NCBI RefSeq assembly: GCF_000518485.1
Contig: NZ_JADR01000002.1
Location: 310,001 to 374,000 of the forward strand
From: Olleya marilimosa CAM030
Lineage (GTDB): Bacteria; Bacteroidota; Bacteroidia; Flavobacteriales; Flavobacteriaceae
Length of the DNA stretch: 64,000 nucleotides
Reading direction: 5' to 3'
The notes below the pieces were generated by a model. That model was not told the origin of the DNA and did no database searches. It was given only the letters and a program-made list of their open reading frames with translations. The position numbers and the translations under genes were made by a program. This document shows, piece by piece, positions 45,213-55,046 of the stretch (positions are counted from its first letter, which is position 1; every line of letters starts with the position of its first letter).

Positions 45213-45413
45213 ATGGCACATCCTAAGAGAAAAATCTCGAAAACAAGAAGAGATAAGAGAAGAACACATTATAAAGCAGTTGCGCCACAAATTGCAACTT
45301 GCCCAACAACAGGTGAAGCTCATTTATACCACAGAGCGCACTGGAGTGAAGGTAAACTTTACTACAGAGGTCAAGTTTTAATTGACAATTCAGTAGAAGA
45401 AAACGTAGCATAA
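45213..45413 (+). CDS. rpmF: 50S ribosomal protein L32
   Basis: A 66-residue protein beginning [20 protein letters not shown]. Only one Cys is present ([14 protein letters not shown]), so the four-Cys zinc ribbon of the C+ form is missing; this is the zinc-independent C- type. It follows DUF177 directly and ends at a strong terminator, separating it from fabH. Confidence 0.97.
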   Translation: MAHPKRKISKTRRDKRRTHYKAVAPQIATCPTTGEAHLYHRAHWSEGKLYYRGQVLIDNSVEENVA

Positions 45414-45431
45414 TTACTATGCATGCATATA

Positions 45432-45461
45432 ATAAAACGCTCACTTGTGGGCGTTTTTTTT
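45432..45461 (+). terminator. Terminator after rpmF
   Basis: AAAACGC/GCGTTTT stem with an interrupted upper part, followed by a T-run. Confidence 0.85.
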
Positions 45462-45589
45462 ATGATTTGTTTTTCTTTACGTTAAAAAGCATTTACTTTG
45501 CATAGAATTAGTCTGAAAAAGAGTAATTTTATTATAATTAAGTCAAATCAGGTCATTTTGGACCTTTTTTTGACTAAAATAGCTAAAAT

Positions 45590-46585
45590 ATGAGCAAAAT
45601 CTCTGCTGCAATTACTGCTGTTGGTGCCTATGTACCAGACTACGTTTTGTCTAACAAGGTGCTAGAAACACTTGTTGACACAAATGATGAATGGATAACA
45701 TCAAGAACAGGAATAAAAGAGCGTAGAATACTTAAACTAGAAGGCGAAGGGACATCTTACCTTGCCATTAATGCAGCTAAAGATCTGCTTAAAAAACGTA
45801 ATCTAGACCCTAAAGAAATAGACTTAGTTATTGTCGCAACTGCAACACCAGATTTACCTGTTGCTGCAACAGCGGTATATACAGCAACCCAAATTGGAGC
45901 AACTAATGCATTTGCCTATGATTTGCAAGCAGCTTGTTCAAGTTTTCTTTATGGTTTATCCACAGCAACCAGTTATATAGAGTCTGGACGTTACAAAAAA
46001 ATATTACTTATTGGAGCAGATAAAATGTCGTCTATAATAGATTATACAGATCGTGCTACATGTATAATTTTTGGAGATGGTGCAGGAGCTGTTTTATTAG
46101 AGCCAAATACAGAAGGACTAGGTTTTCAAGATGAATACCTAAGAAGTGATGGTTCTGGTAGAGAATTTTTGAAAATTGAAGCAGGTGGATCAATCTTACC
46201 TCCATCTCATGAAACAGTAGACAATAAACAGCATTTTGTACACCAAGACGGTCGTACAGTATTTAAGTTTGCAGTTTCAAATATGGCAGATGTTTGCGAA
46301 AAAATTATGCAACGCAACAACCTTAGTCACGATGATGTGTCATGGTTAGTGCCACATCAAGCTAATATGCGTATTATTGACGCAACAGCTAACAGAATGA
46401 ATTTACAAGACGATAAAGTCTTAAAAAATATACATAGATACGGTAATACAACATCTGCAACATTACCATTGTTACTAAACGATTTTGAATCTAAACTAAA
46501 AAAAGGAGATAATTTAATATTTGCTGCTTTTGGAGGTGGATTTACTTGGGGTTCTATTTATTTAAAATGGGCTTACAACTCTTAA
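45590..46585 (+). CDS. fabH: 3-oxoacyl-ACP synthase III
   Basis: A 331-residue thiolase-fold enzyme that starts fatty-acid synthesis by condensing acyl-CoA with malonyl-ACP. The catalytic Cys116 is in LQAACSSFLYG, the His in LVPHQANMRI and the Asn in RYGNTTSATLP. SRTGIKERRI near residue 40 binds CoA. A possible -7 element TTACTTTG (45492-45499, one mismatch) lies upstream. It is followed after 32 bases by accB, so initiation and malonyl-CoA supply are co-encoded. Confidence 0.95.
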   Translation: MSKISAAITAVGAYVPDYVLSNKVLETLVDTNDEWITSRTGIKERRILKLEGEGTSYLAINAAKDLLKKRNLDPKEIDLVIVATATPDLPVAATAVYTATQIGATNAFAYDLQAACSSFLYGLSTATSYIESGRYKKILLIGADKMSSIIDYTDRATCIIFGDGAGAVLLEPNTEGLGFQDEYLRSDGSGREFLKIEAGGSILPPSHETVDNKQHFVHQDGRTVFKFAVSNMADVCEKIMQRNNLSHDDVSWLVPHQANMRIIDATANRMNLQDDKVLKNIHRYGNTTSATLPLLLNDFESKLKKGDNLIFAAFGGGFTWGSIYLKWAYNS

Positions 46586-46617
46586 ACTAACTAAATAAAG
46601 ATTAATAACTTATAATT

Positions 46618-47097
46618 ATGGATTTAAAAGACATTCAAAACTTAATTAAATTTGTTGCTAAATCAGGAGCAAGTGAAGTTAAATTAGAAACTGACGATGT
46701 AAAAATCACGATAAAAACGGGATCAGAAACAGAGACTACTTACGTTCAACAAATTCCAATGCAAGCTCAAATGCCAATGCAACAAGCTATGCAACAAGCT
46801 CCTGCAGCACCAGCAGCTACAGAAGCAGCAGCTCCAGCAGCAGATGAAAACTCAAAATATATCACTGTTAAATCTCCAATTATCGGAACATTTTACAGAA
46901 AACCATCTCCAGACAAACCATTATTTGTAGAGGTAGGACAAACTATTGCAGAAGGTGATGTACTATGTATTATCGAAGCAATGAAATTATTTAACGAAAT
47001 AGAATCTGAAGTGTCAGGTAAAATCGTTAAAATATTAGTGGATGACTCTTCTCCAGTAGAGTTTGATCAACCATTATTTTTAGTAGACCCATCTTAA
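46618..47097 (+). CDS. accB: Biotin carboxyl carrier protein of acetyl-CoA carboxylase
   Basis: A 159-residue carrier. N-terminal dimer domain (1-45, DLKDIQNLIKFVAKSGASEV), a flexible Gln/Met/Ala/Pro linker (about 45-78), and the biotinyl domain with the Lys in IIEAMKLFNEIESEVSGKI. Biotin is attached to that Lys by BirA. It lies between fabH and accC. The linker is made of imperfect repeats of QAQMP/QQAM/PAA type. Confidence 0.96.
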   Translation: MDLKDIQNLIKFVAKSGASEVKLETDDVKITIKTGSETETTYVQQIPMQAQMPMQQAMQQAPAAPAATEAAAPAADENSKYITVKSPIIGTFYRKPSPDKPLFVEVGQTIAEGDVLCIIEAMKLFNEIESEVSGKIVKILVDDSSPVEFDQPLFLVDPS

Positions 47098-47182
47098 TTT
47101 TAGATTATTAGTGTTTTTGACTGCTTGTAAAGTAGTTGAAAAATCGAATAATCAAATCGTCTAATTATCTAATTTATACAAG

Positions 47183-48535
47183 ATGTTTAAAAAAGTATTA
47201 ATTGCCAATAGAGGAGAAATAGCATTACGTGTTATCAGAACCTGTAAAGAAATGGGCATAAAGACCGTTGCAGTATACTCTACTGCAGATGCTGAAAGTT
47301 TACACGTCAAATTTGCTGATGAAGCAGTTTGTATTGGACCTCCAGCAAGTAGTGAGTCTTATTTAAAAATGTCAAATATTATTGCTGCAGCAGAAATAAC
47401 AAATGCAGACGCTATCCATCCAGGTTATGGATTTTTATCTGAAAATGCTAAGTTTTCTAAAATCTGTGAAGAACACCAAATAAAATTTATTGGTGCATCT
47501 GAAGAGATGATTAACAGAATGGGAGATAAAGCAAACGCTAAAGCAACTATGATAGCTGCAGGTGTACCTGTAGTACCAGGAAGTGAAGGTGTAATTGCAG
47601 ACTTTAAAGACTGTCTAAAAGTAGCTAAAGAAACAGGATATCCTGTCATGCTTAAAGCTTCTGCAGGTGGTGGTGGTAAAGGTATGCGTGCTGTTTGGAA
47701 AGAAGAAGATTTACAAAACGCTTGGGAGTCTGCTCGTGCAGAATCTAAAGCTGCTTTTGGAAATGATGATATGTACATGGAAAAACTTATCGAAGAGCCA
47801 CGTCACATCGAAATTCAAATTGTAGGAGATAGTACAGGAAAAGCTTGTCATTTATCAGAAAGAGATTGTTCTATCCAACGTCGTCACCAAAAGTTAACAG
47901 AAGAAGTGCCTTCTCCTTTTATGACAACAGCTTTACGTAAAAAAATGGGTGAAGCAGCTGTAAAAGCAGCAGAATATATTAAATACGAAGGTGCAGGAAC
48001 AGTAGAGTTTTTAGTAGATAAGCATAGAAATTTCTACTTCATGGAAATGAATACGCGTATCCAAGTAGAGCACCCAATTACAGAACAAGTTATCGATTTT
48101 GACTTAATCCGTGAGCAAATATTAGTTGCAGCAGGTGTGCCAATTTCTGGAAAAAACTATACTCCAAATCTACACTCGATTGAGTGTCGTATAAATGCGG
48201 AAGATCCTTTTAACGACTTCCGTCCTTCACCAGGAAAAATTACAACATTACATGCTCCAGGTGGTCATGGTGTTAGACTAGACACGCATGTATATGCAGG
48301 TTATAGCATTCCGCCAAATTATGACTCAATGATTGCTAAGTTAATTACAACAGCTCAAACTAGAGAAGAAGCTATCAATAAAATGAAGCGTGCTTTAGAC
48401 GAGTTTGTTATAGAAGGAATTAAAACAACCATTCCTTTTCATAGACAATTAATGGATCATCCAGATTATTTAGCTGGTAATTATACCACTAAATTTATGG
48501 AAGATTTTGTTATAGAAAAACAAATAGAAGAATAA
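47183..48535 (+). CDS. accC: Biotin carboxylase subunit of acetyl-CoA carboxylase
   Basis: A 450-residue ATP-grasp enzyme that carboxylates biotin on AccB. It begins [19 protein letters not shown] and has the Gly-rich loop [32 protein letters not shown], the [19 protein letters not shown] stretch and [16 protein letters not shown]. It follows accB by 85 bases in which no separate signal was seen. A terminator follows closely. Confidence 0.97.
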   Translation: MFKKVLIANRGEIALRVIRTCKEMGIKTVAVYSTADAESLHVKFADEAVCIGPPASSESYLKMSNIIAAAEITNADAIHPGYGFLSENAKFSKICEEHQIKFIGASEEMINRMGDKANAKATMIAAGVPVVPGSEGVIADFKDCLKVAKETGYPVMLKASAGGGGKGMRAVWKEEDLQNAWESARAESKAAFGNDDMYMEKLIEEPRHIEIQIVGDSTGKACHLSERDCSIQRRHQKLTEEVPSPFMTTALRKKMGEAAVKAAEYIKYEGAGTVEFLVDKHRNFYFMEMNTRIQVEHPITEQVIDFDLIREQILVAAGVPISGKNYTPNLHSIECRINAEDPFNDFRPSPGKITTLHAPGGHGVRLDTHVYAGYSIPPNYDSMIAKLITTAQTREEAINKMKRALDEFVIEGIKTTIPFHRQLMDHPDYLAGNYTTKFMEDFVIEKQIEE

Positions 48536-48542
48536 AACTAAG

Positions 48543-48572
48543 GCTCCGAAATTAATTTCGGAGTTTTTTTTT
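48543..48572 (+). terminator. Terminator after accC
   Basis: CTCCGAAATTAATTTCGGAG palindromic stem followed by nine T. Confidence 0.9.
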
Positions 48573-48596
48573 GATGCATATAACAAATAGCTTCAG

Positions 48597-48604
48597 TATA
48601 TTTG
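48597..48604 (+). promoter_or_regulatory. Bacteroidota -7 element TATATTTG
   Basis: An exact TAnnTTTG with a possible -33 TTTG at 48570-48573 (23-base spacer). It lies 18 bases before the lipoprotein ATG and directs the 48.6-52.6 kb genes. Confidence 0.65.
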
Positions 48605-48622
48605 AATACTAAAGTAAGTTTC

Positions 48623-49300
48623 ATGAAAAGTCCTAGTTACCTAAAATACAGTCTTTTGTTATTGGTGTTTTTTTCAATAACATCTTGTTTTGAAATTATT
48701 GAAGAGATTGACCTAAATAGTGATGGTACAGGTACAATGACTTTTACGTTAAACATGAGTAGAAGCAAGTCTAAACTAGCATCAATAATGCTGTTAGACT
48801 CTGTTAATGGTTATAAAATACCTTCAAAAGCAGATATACAAAAAGGACTAAATGATATGGTTTCCGAGCTTAAAAAAGCAGAAGGAATCACTAATGTTGT
48901 TAAATCAGCAGATTACGAAAATTTTGTGTTTTCAGTAAAATGTGATTTCAATAAAATTGAAAATATCAATAAGATTACTAACAAAATAACTAGTCAGCAA
49001 AAAAGTAACTCAGGATCGACCTCGTATTTATTTGATGATAAAAACGGTGTTTTTAAAAGAAAGTATGTCTATTCTTCCCAAATCAAAAAACAGTATAATA
49101 AATTAAAAACCGAGAATAAAAAGATTTTTGATGATGCCTCCTATACAGTAATTTACAGATTTGATAAAGAGGTAAGCACTCAAAACAATAATCAAGCTAA
49201 AGTTTCTAATTCTAAAAAAGCAGTTATGCAACGCGTAAGTGCAATGGATGTGATTAATGGTACAGGAGACTTTACCACTCATATTCAATTAAAAAAATAA
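48623..49300 (+). CDS. Lipoprotein of unknown function
   Basis: A 225-residue lipoprotein. The signal sequence MKSPSYLKYSLLLLVFFSITSC ends in a lipobox (ITSC, Cys22). The first mature residues FEIIEEIDLNSDGTGTMTFTLNMSRSKSKLASIM suggest a beta-rich domain; an acidic DLNSDGTG loop is near its start. No known domain is recognised. The start ATG at 48623 is chosen over an upstream TTG that lies in the -7 element. It is followed after 24 bases by two exported proteins, so the three are likely co-expressed at the cell envelope. Confidence 0.7.
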   Translation: MKSPSYLKYSLLLLVFFSITSCFEIIEEIDLNSDGTGTMTFTLNMSRSKSKLASIMLLDSVNGYKIPSKADIQKGLNDMVSELKKAEGITNVVKSADYENFVFSVKCDFNKIENINKITNKITSQQKSNSGSTSYLFDDKNGVFKRKYVYSSQIKKQYNKLKTENKKIFDDASYTVIYRFDKEVSTQNNNQAKVSNSKKAVMQRVSAMDVINGTGDFTTHIQLKK

Positions 49301-49324
49301 TCCTTAAACTAACACAACCAACCA

Positions 49325-51214
49325 ATGAAAAAATTATCATGTGTAATCATGCTATGTGCATCTGTATTTTCTTTTGCACAAAATTCAACATCAAAAATCC
49401 CAAGTGATGCAGCTGTTGTAGCCACAATAAAAGGAAATAATTTGTTACAATTAATGTCAATAGATGAGTTAAATAACTCGTTTATGGGAACTGAGATTTT
49501 AAAAGAATTATCTAGAAAACAGACTAAATACAACTCGTTGGAAGATTTTGGTTTTGACTTAAATGGCGCTGCTCATTATTTTTTCCAAGCTAATGATAGT
49601 ATTAATTACAACGCATTTATCGTTCCTTTAAAAAATGTAACTGCTTTTGAAAGCTTTTTAACCACCCAAAGCAAAAAAGAAATTGCAAACGTTAACGGAA
49701 TCAGGTCTTTTAAAGATCATAATCAAGGCGGAATTGTTTGGGATAGCTCAACTTTGATAATGGTTGTTGGAAGTACTAACGATGCGTATTTTCAAAACCC
49801 AGAGGTCATGGAGCGTTACGGACTAACACAGGATGATTATTATGGATACGTAATAGATGATGCTGTTGTTGAAAGTGCAGAGGATTACGATGATGAAGTT
49901 ATAGAGGCTGAAGAAGCTTATGAGGAAGAAATAGAAGAAACGGTTATCGAGTCTACAGAAAGTGAAGAGGTCTATGAGGACGAGTATATGGAAGAGGAAG
50001 CTACTGAAGTTGTAGAGTATGATTACAATAATGATGCGTCTAACTACCAAATTAAAAGCGCCATAAATAAAAATTGGGCTTTATTAAAGGCAGAGCAGCT
50101 TTTAAAGCAACAACCAAATCGTTCTATCTTAAAAAACAAATCATACTTAAGTAGCCTAGACAGTAAAGCAGAAGCTACATTATGGGTCAATGACTTTGGG
50201 CAATTATATGCTAATATGTTAGGGTCTATGTACTACAATCAATTAGTTGGTTTTGATTTATCAAGCATGTATGCTAATAATGGTTTAACAGCTAAATTGT
50301 TTTTAGAAAACGACAAAATGGTACTAAATACAAAGTACACTATGTCTGATCAAATGGCAGATAGTTATAAAAAAATGACCTCTAGAAAACTTAATAAAAA
50401 GTTTTTAGATTATGTAAATGAAGACAGAATGATTGGTTTTATGAGCTACTCTATAGACACAGAAGCCATGTTAGAAGAGTATCCTAAATTAATGAAGTCT
50501 ATGTATAGCAACATGCCATATTACGGAGAAGAAGCTAGTTTGGGTATAGATTTATTTTCTTTATTATTAGATGAGGAAGCTGTTGGAGAAGTAATTAATG
50601 GAGATTTACTGTTTTTATTATCAGGTATCTCTCAGCAAGAAGTAACTTATACTACATACCAATATAATGACGATTATGAGTATGTTGAAGTTGAAAAAAC
50701 AAAAACTGAAACAGTTCCTGATTTTTTATTAATGGCATCTACGGATGAGCCTAGCATGCTTAATAAATTAATCCAATATACTGTAAATAAAGAAATGGTA
50801 ACTTTTAACAATGGTTATTACACATTTGAAATTCCAAGAAGCCCACTGGCTATTCACTTTGTAATTAAAGACGGAATTGCTTTTTTAGGTACATCTGAAG
50901 CAGAAATGAATAAAATCGTCTCAGGTACATTTGATGCTAAAGTAACATCTAAAACTAAAAAAATGATGTTAGACAATTCTTATTCAGTATTTGTTAGTGC
51001 TAAACAATTAGCACAACAATTACCAATAGAAGAGATGGGAATTGACAGAAGTGGTAAGCTAGAATGGTTTTTAAACACAACAGAGGATGCATATATTACA
51101 GCATCAAAAATTAAAGGAAATGCAGTTAATAGCGAAATGGTTGTTGGTGTGCCTCCAACCGAAGAAAATGCTTTAAAATACATCTTTAATATCATCGAAA
51201 AATTTGCAAAATAA
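49325..51214 (+). CDS. Large exported protein with acidic insert (unknown function)
   Basis: A 629-residue protein with a signal peptide (MKKLSCVIMLCASVFSFAQ). The mature part opens IPSDAAVVATIKGNNLLQLMSIDELN, reminiscent of DUF4836-type proteins of Bacteroidota. Residues about 178-238 form a Glu/Asp/Tyr-rich low-complexity insert (runs such as EEAYEEEIEETVIES). Around residues 440-460 is QYNDDYEYVEVEKTKTETVP, which is matched by the next protein. No lipobox is seen, so it is probably periplasmic. Function unknown. Confidence 0.65.
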   Translation: MKKLSCVIMLCASVFSFAQNSTSKIPSDAAVVATIKGNNLLQLMSIDELNNSFMGTEILKELSRKQTKYNSLEDFGFDLNGAAHYFFQANDSINYNAFIVPLKNVTAFESFLTTQSKKEIANVNGIRSFKDHNQGGIVWDSSTLIMVVGSTNDAYFQNPEVMERYGLTQDDYYGYVIDDAVVESAEDYDDEVIEAEEAYEEEIEETVIESTESEEVYEDEYMEEEATEVVEYDYNNDASNYQIKSAINKNWALLKAEQLLKQQPNRSILKNKSYLSSLDSKAEATLWVNDFGQLYANMLGSMYYNQLVGFDLSSMYANNGLTAKLFLENDKMVLNTKYTMSDQMADSYKKMTSRKLNKKFLDYVNEDRMIGFMSYSIDTEAMLEEYPKLMKSMYSNMPYYGEEASLGIDLFSLLLDEEAVGEVINGDLLFLLSGISQQEVTYTTYQYNDDYEYVEVEKTKTETVPDFLLMASTDEPSMLNKLIQYTVNKEMVTFNNGYYTFEIPRSPLAIHFVIKDGIAFLGTSEAEMNKIVSGTFDAKVTSKTKKMMLDNSYSVFVSAKQLAQQLPIEEMGIDRSGKLEWFLNTTEDAYITASKIKGNAVNSEMVVGVPPTEENALKYIFNIIEKFAK

Positions 51215-51220
51215 TTATTA

Positions 51221-52579
51221 ATGAAAATTAAGAAAATATTAAAAAAAGCAGCCATTATTATTAGTGTGCTGCTTTTAGCTTTTAAAGGCTTTTTAATGTA
51301 CCGTAATTACACGTCTTACCAAGATGTAATACATTATAAGGCCAATCAAATAGTAAAGGTAAATATTGACGGTATCGCTCAATCACTAGTGTTTAATGCA
51401 ATTGCAAATCCTTCATTTTATTTAAAATCAAAAAGGGAGAATGACTCTATTATTGATGACGATAACAAACAAAAAAAAGGATTCAATATTCCTGCTAACA
51501 TCTTTTTATACACTATTAAAGGACAACCTATAACCACAGTATTTACATCCTTTAAAATTTCAGAACAAAACACCTTTAAAGACTACCTTAAAGCTAATTA
51601 TAAAACTGAAGATTTTAAAGACACCCAAAACTTTACTGTTGCAACAGTATTAAATAATAGTGTGGTTATAGCATTTAACAAAACACAAGCAGTTATTGCA
51701 TACAATCCAAGTAAGGACGATGTAAATCAAGTGTTTGAAGACATATTGGTAAATCATAAAACATTAGAAAAGTCAGATGTAAAATGGGAGAAATTACAAG
51801 ATGCAGATGGACATTTTAATTACCTCACAAAAACAGATCATTTGGCTATTAATTTTCAATCTGGAAAAGCTATAATACAAGGTGATTTTGTATTGCCAGT
51901 ATTTTTGGACACGCCAAAAGTTTATAAAAGCACAAATTTTTCTAAAGATGCTAGTGTAACTTTTAATCTTAATCTACTTTCAACATTAAAGTATGTAAAC
52001 TTTAAACACAAAAATCAAAGTGTAGACATAGACAGTTTAGATACATATTATAAAGGTCATATGGCTCTAGAAATTGCTAAAGCAACAACACAATTAGACT
52101 CGGTAATAACTTATGAGTATAATGACGATTTTGAAAAAGTAGAAACCCTGACAACGGTAACAAAACAAGTACCAGAAATTAATTTGCAATTAACCTCTGA
52201 CGCTTCAAAACTTTATAAATATTTAGAAAAAATAGCGATAGTAAAAGATGGTAAATTAAGTAAAGATATATTTCCTTTGTATCAAGTTAAAATAGATTCT
52301 ACTAATGCTAAAAGTTTGCAAGCAAGTACCAATTTATCCAATACAGTAAAATCAATATTAAACGAAACTTCAGAAGTTTTTGCTTTAAACGTTAATTTTG
52401 AAAAATTGCAAAAGCAGAATCATTTTCCAATGATACATGATTATTTAGAAAAGCTAATAACCTTAAAAATTATTGGAAATAATTCTCAAAACGAAGCAAT
52501 AGCAGTAAATGGACAAATGATTTTAAAAAATCAAGATATTAATGCCTTAGCTCAGTTTTTTATTAATCAAAAAGAATAA
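51221..52579 (+). CDS. Membrane-anchored protein related to its upstream neighbour
   Basis: A 452-residue protein with one N-terminal membrane anchor (about 8-26, flanked by KIKKILKK). It begins six bases after the neighbouring stop codon. The mature part starts IVKVNIDGIAQSLVFNAI, comparable to VVATIKGNNLLQLMSI of the neighbour. Residues about 300-320 (YEYNDDFEKVETLTTVTKQVPE) match the neighbour's conserved stretch. The pair therefore look like diverged tandem paralogues, one soluble and one anchored. Function unknown. Confidence 0.62.
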   Translation: MKIKKILKKAAIIISVLLLAFKGFLMYRNYTSYQDVIHYKANQIVKVNIDGIAQSLVFNAIANPSFYLKSKRENDSIIDDDNKQKKGFNIPANIFLYTIKGQPITTVFTSFKISEQNTFKDYLKANYKTEDFKDTQNFTVATVLNNSVVIAFNKTQAVIAYNPSKDDVNQVFEDILVNHKTLEKSDVKWEKLQDADGHFNYLTKTDHLAINFQSGKAIIQGDFVLPVFLDTPKVYKSTNFSKDASVTFNLNLLSTLKYVNFKHKNQSVDIDSLDTYYKGHMALEIAKATTQLDSVITYEYNDDFEKVETLTTVTKQVPEINLQLTSDASKLYKYLEKIAIVKDGKLSKDIFPLYQVKIDSTNAKSLQASTNLSNTVKSILNETSEVFALNVNFEKLQKQNHFPMIHDYLEKLITLKIIGNNSQNEAIAVNGQMILKNQDINALAQFFINQKE

Positions 52580-52601
52580 ACAAATTTAGTATCTTACTAA
52601 G

Positions 52602-53714
52602 ATGACATTAAGCTATTGGGAAATAAAATCATGGTTAACCAACGTGGATTATACTATTGTTGGTAGCGGAATTGTAGGTTTAAATTGTGCTTTGCAATTA
52701 AAAAAACGTTTCCCCAAAGCCAATATTTTAATATTAGAAAAAGGCACTTTACCTCAAGGAGCAAGTACTAAAAATGCAGGTTTTGCTTGTTTTGGTAGTT
52801 TGTCAGAAATTGTAGCCGATCTTAAAACACATACAGAACAAGAGGTTTTAGATTTGGTGCAAAAACGTGTCAAAGGATTACAAAAATTAAGAGATAATCT
52901 TGGAGATAAAACCATAGATTATCAACAATTAGGAGGTTATGAGTTGTTTAATACTAACAGTGATTTATTTGAAACCTGTTTACATCAAAAAACGTTAGTT
53001 AATAATTTATTAAAACCTGTTTTTGAAGACAACGTATTTAGCCTTAAAGAAAATAGATTTGGCTTCAAAAACATCAAGAATCAATACTGTTTTAATCAAT
53101 TTGAAGGACAAATAGACACAGGTCGCATGATGGAGGCATTACTAAAAAAAGCACTCTTAAAAGGCATTAAAATACTTAATAATGTTTCGGTGTCTAGTTT
53201 TTCAGAAGATGCCAATGCTGTTAAAGTGGAGACCAATCAATTTAGTTTTTCTACTTCAAAATTATTAATAGCAACAAATGGCTTCGCTTCGGTTTTGAAT
53301 ATTCCAAAAGTTAAACCAGCAAGAGCACAAGTGTTAATTACAAAACCAATAAAAAATCTTCATATAAAAGGCACGTTTCATTTGGATGAAGGGTATTATT
53401 ATTTCCGAAACATCGATAACAGAATACTATTTGGAGGTGGACGTAACCTAGATTTTAAAGGCGAAGAAACTACTGAATTAAGTCAAACAGATTTAATTCA
53501 GAATAAACTAGAAGCGTTATTAAAAACTACAATTTTACCAAATACACCTTTTCAGATAGAGCATCGCTGGAGCGGAATTATGGGAGTAGGAACTCAAAAA
53601 AAACCAATTGTAAAACAGCTTAGTAATAATGTGTTTTGTGGTGTGCGATTAGGCGGAATGGGAGTTGCAATTGGAAGTTTAATAGGAGAAGAATTAGCAA
53701 ACCTAATAGCGTAA
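52602..53714 (+). CDS. FAD-dependent amino-acid-oxidase-like oxidoreductase
   Basis: A 370-residue DAO-family flavoprotein. The N-terminal FAD motif is YTIVGSGIVGLNCALQLKKRFP followed by the ILILEKG acidic end, then GASTKNAGFACFGS. The C-terminal segment HRWSGIMGVGTQKKPIV and VRLGGMGVAIGSLIGEEL closes the FAD site. The substrate is unknown; amines or amino acids are usual for this family. It ends one base before mtgA, so these unlike functions are transcribed together. Confidence 0.82.
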   Translation: MTLSYWEIKSWLTNVDYTIVGSGIVGLNCALQLKKRFPKANILILEKGTLPQGASTKNAGFACFGSLSEIVADLKTHTEQEVLDLVQKRVKGLQKLRDNLGDKTIDYQQLGGYELFNTNSDLFETCLHQKTLVNNLLKPVFEDNVFSLKENRFGFKNIKNQYCFNQFEGQIDTGRMMEALLKKALLKGIKILNNVSVSSFSEDANAVKVETNQFSFSTSKLLIATNGFASVLNIPKVKPARAQVLITKPIKNLHIKGTFHLDEGYYYFRNIDNRILFGGGRNLDFKGEETTELSQTDLIQNKLEALLKTTILPNTPFQIEHRWSGIMGVGTQKKPIVKQLSNNVFCGVRLGGMGVAIGSLIGEELANLIA

Positions 53715-53715
53715 T

Positions 53716-54402
53716 ATGTTTAAAAAAATATTCAAATTTTTAGCTAAATGTTTACTTTGGTTTATTATTTCAACCGTTGGTGTGGTGGTTTTATACAAGT
53801 GGATGCCTGTACCAATAACACCATTAATGGTCATTAGATATTTTGAAAAGGACAGTCCAAAACTTTTAAAACACGATTGGGAACCAATAGAAAACATCTC
53901 TAAAAATTTACAACTAGCAGTGATTTGTAGCGAAGATCAAATTTTTTTAAGTCACAATGGATTTGATTTAAAAGCAATTGAAAAAGCTTACGAAAACAAT
54001 AAAAAAGGAAAACGTATTAAAGGAGGTAGTACCATAAGCCAACAAACAGCAAAAAATGTGTTTTTGTGGCCACAACGTAGTTGGTTACGCAAGGGGTTAG
54101 AAACATATTTTACATTTTTAATAGAGTTGGTTTGGTCCAAGGAGCGTATCATGGAGGTCTATACAAATAGTATAGAAATGGGTAATGGTGTTTATGGTGC
54201 TGAAGCTGCAGCTCAATATTGGTTTAAAAAACCAGCATCTAAATTATCAAAATTGGAAGCGTCTGCAATAGCAGCAATTTTGCCAAACCCAAGAAAATAT
54301 AAGGCTAATCCTGTTACTAATTACATAGCCTCTAGAAAAAATTGGATAATAAAACAGATGAATTTTTATGGTCCTTTAAATTATAAAACAGAGGATGAAT
54401 AG
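53716..54402 (+). CDS. mtgA: Monofunctional peptidoglycan glycosyltransferase
   Basis: A 228-residue GT51 enzyme that polymerises lipid II. One N-terminal membrane anchor (about 12-30) is followed by the catalytic Glu in CSEDQIFLSHNGFD, KRIKGGSTISQQTAKNVFLW, RKGLETYFTFLIELVWSKERIMEVYTNSIEMG and GAEAAAQYWFKKPASKLS. There is no transpeptidase domain. It overlaps the next gene by eight bases. Confidence 0.94.
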   Translation: MFKKIFKFLAKCLLWFIISTVGVVVLYKWMPVPITPLMVIRYFEKDSPKLLKHDWEPIENISKNLQLAVICSEDQIFLSHNGFDLKAIEKAYENNKKGKRIKGGSTISQQTAKNVFLWPQRSWLRKGLETYFTFLIELVWSKERIMEVYTNSIEMGNGVYGAEAAAQYWFKKPASKLSKLEASAIAAILPNPRKYKANPVTNYIASRKNWIIKQMNFYGPLNYKTEDE

Positions 54403-54856
54403 CACTGAAAAAGTTAAACTAGCATTACATAATGGTTGTGTTTTGTTTACACAAAATAGACTAGATACCATTAATAAAACCATTTTGGAACTGCAAGAAT
54501 CCTTAACCTCTGAGACTAAAAGTAGCGCTGGAGATAAGCATGAAACTGGACGAGCTATGGTGCAATTAGAACGCGAAAAAGCAGGACATCAATTAGCCGA
54601 AATACAAAAGGTCAATCAGCTATTAGCAAAAATAAGTACAGAAAAGACCTCTAAAGTTATTGGCTTAGGTAGTGTTGTTTATACTACAAAATCTAATTAT
54701 TACATTGCTATTAGTGCTGGAGAACTAGAGGTTGGTACTCAAAAATTTTATGCAATTGCAGCCAATACGCCTATTGCACAATTGCTTTTAGGTAAAACAA
54801 TTGGCGATGATATTGTTTTTAGAGCACAAAATTTTTCAATAACAGATGTTAACTAA
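54395..54856 (+). CDS. GreA/GreB C-terminal-domain-like protein
   Basis: A 153-residue protein. Residues 1-85 form two long helices (LDTINKTILELQESL and the REKAGHQLAEIQKVNQLLAKI segment), like the Gre coiled coil. Residues 88-150 (IGLGSVVYTTKSNYYIAISAGELEVG, SPLGKALLGK-like NTPIAQLLLGKTIGDDIVF) resemble the FKBP-like Gre C-terminal domain that binds RNA polymerase. Flavobacterial relatives are sometimes labelled 3-oxoacyl-ACP synthase, which is not supported here. It may act on RNA polymerase, but this is inferred. It overlaps mtgA by eight bases. Confidence 0.6.
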   Translation: MNSTEKVKLALHNGCVLFTQNRLDTINKTILELQESLTSETKSSAGDKHETGRAMVQLEREKAGHQLAEIQKVNQLLAKISTEKTSKVIGLGSVVYTTKSNYYIAISAGELEVGTQKFYAIAANTPIAQLLLGKTIGDDIVFRAQNFSITDVN

Positions 54857-55046
54857 CGTCTAAGTCAACAATTTTCGAGGTGTCTTTAGTGAAATTGAAT
54901 TAGAAAAAAGTTGAATATAATTCCCTTAAATTTAGAATAAGGAACTAGTATTAAAAACAACATTGGTGTGCCTAAATTACAGCATAATAGAGTCTTGTTA
55001 GCTATCTCTATTTCGTTGACACATCATGGTGCTTTTAGCGGTTATG

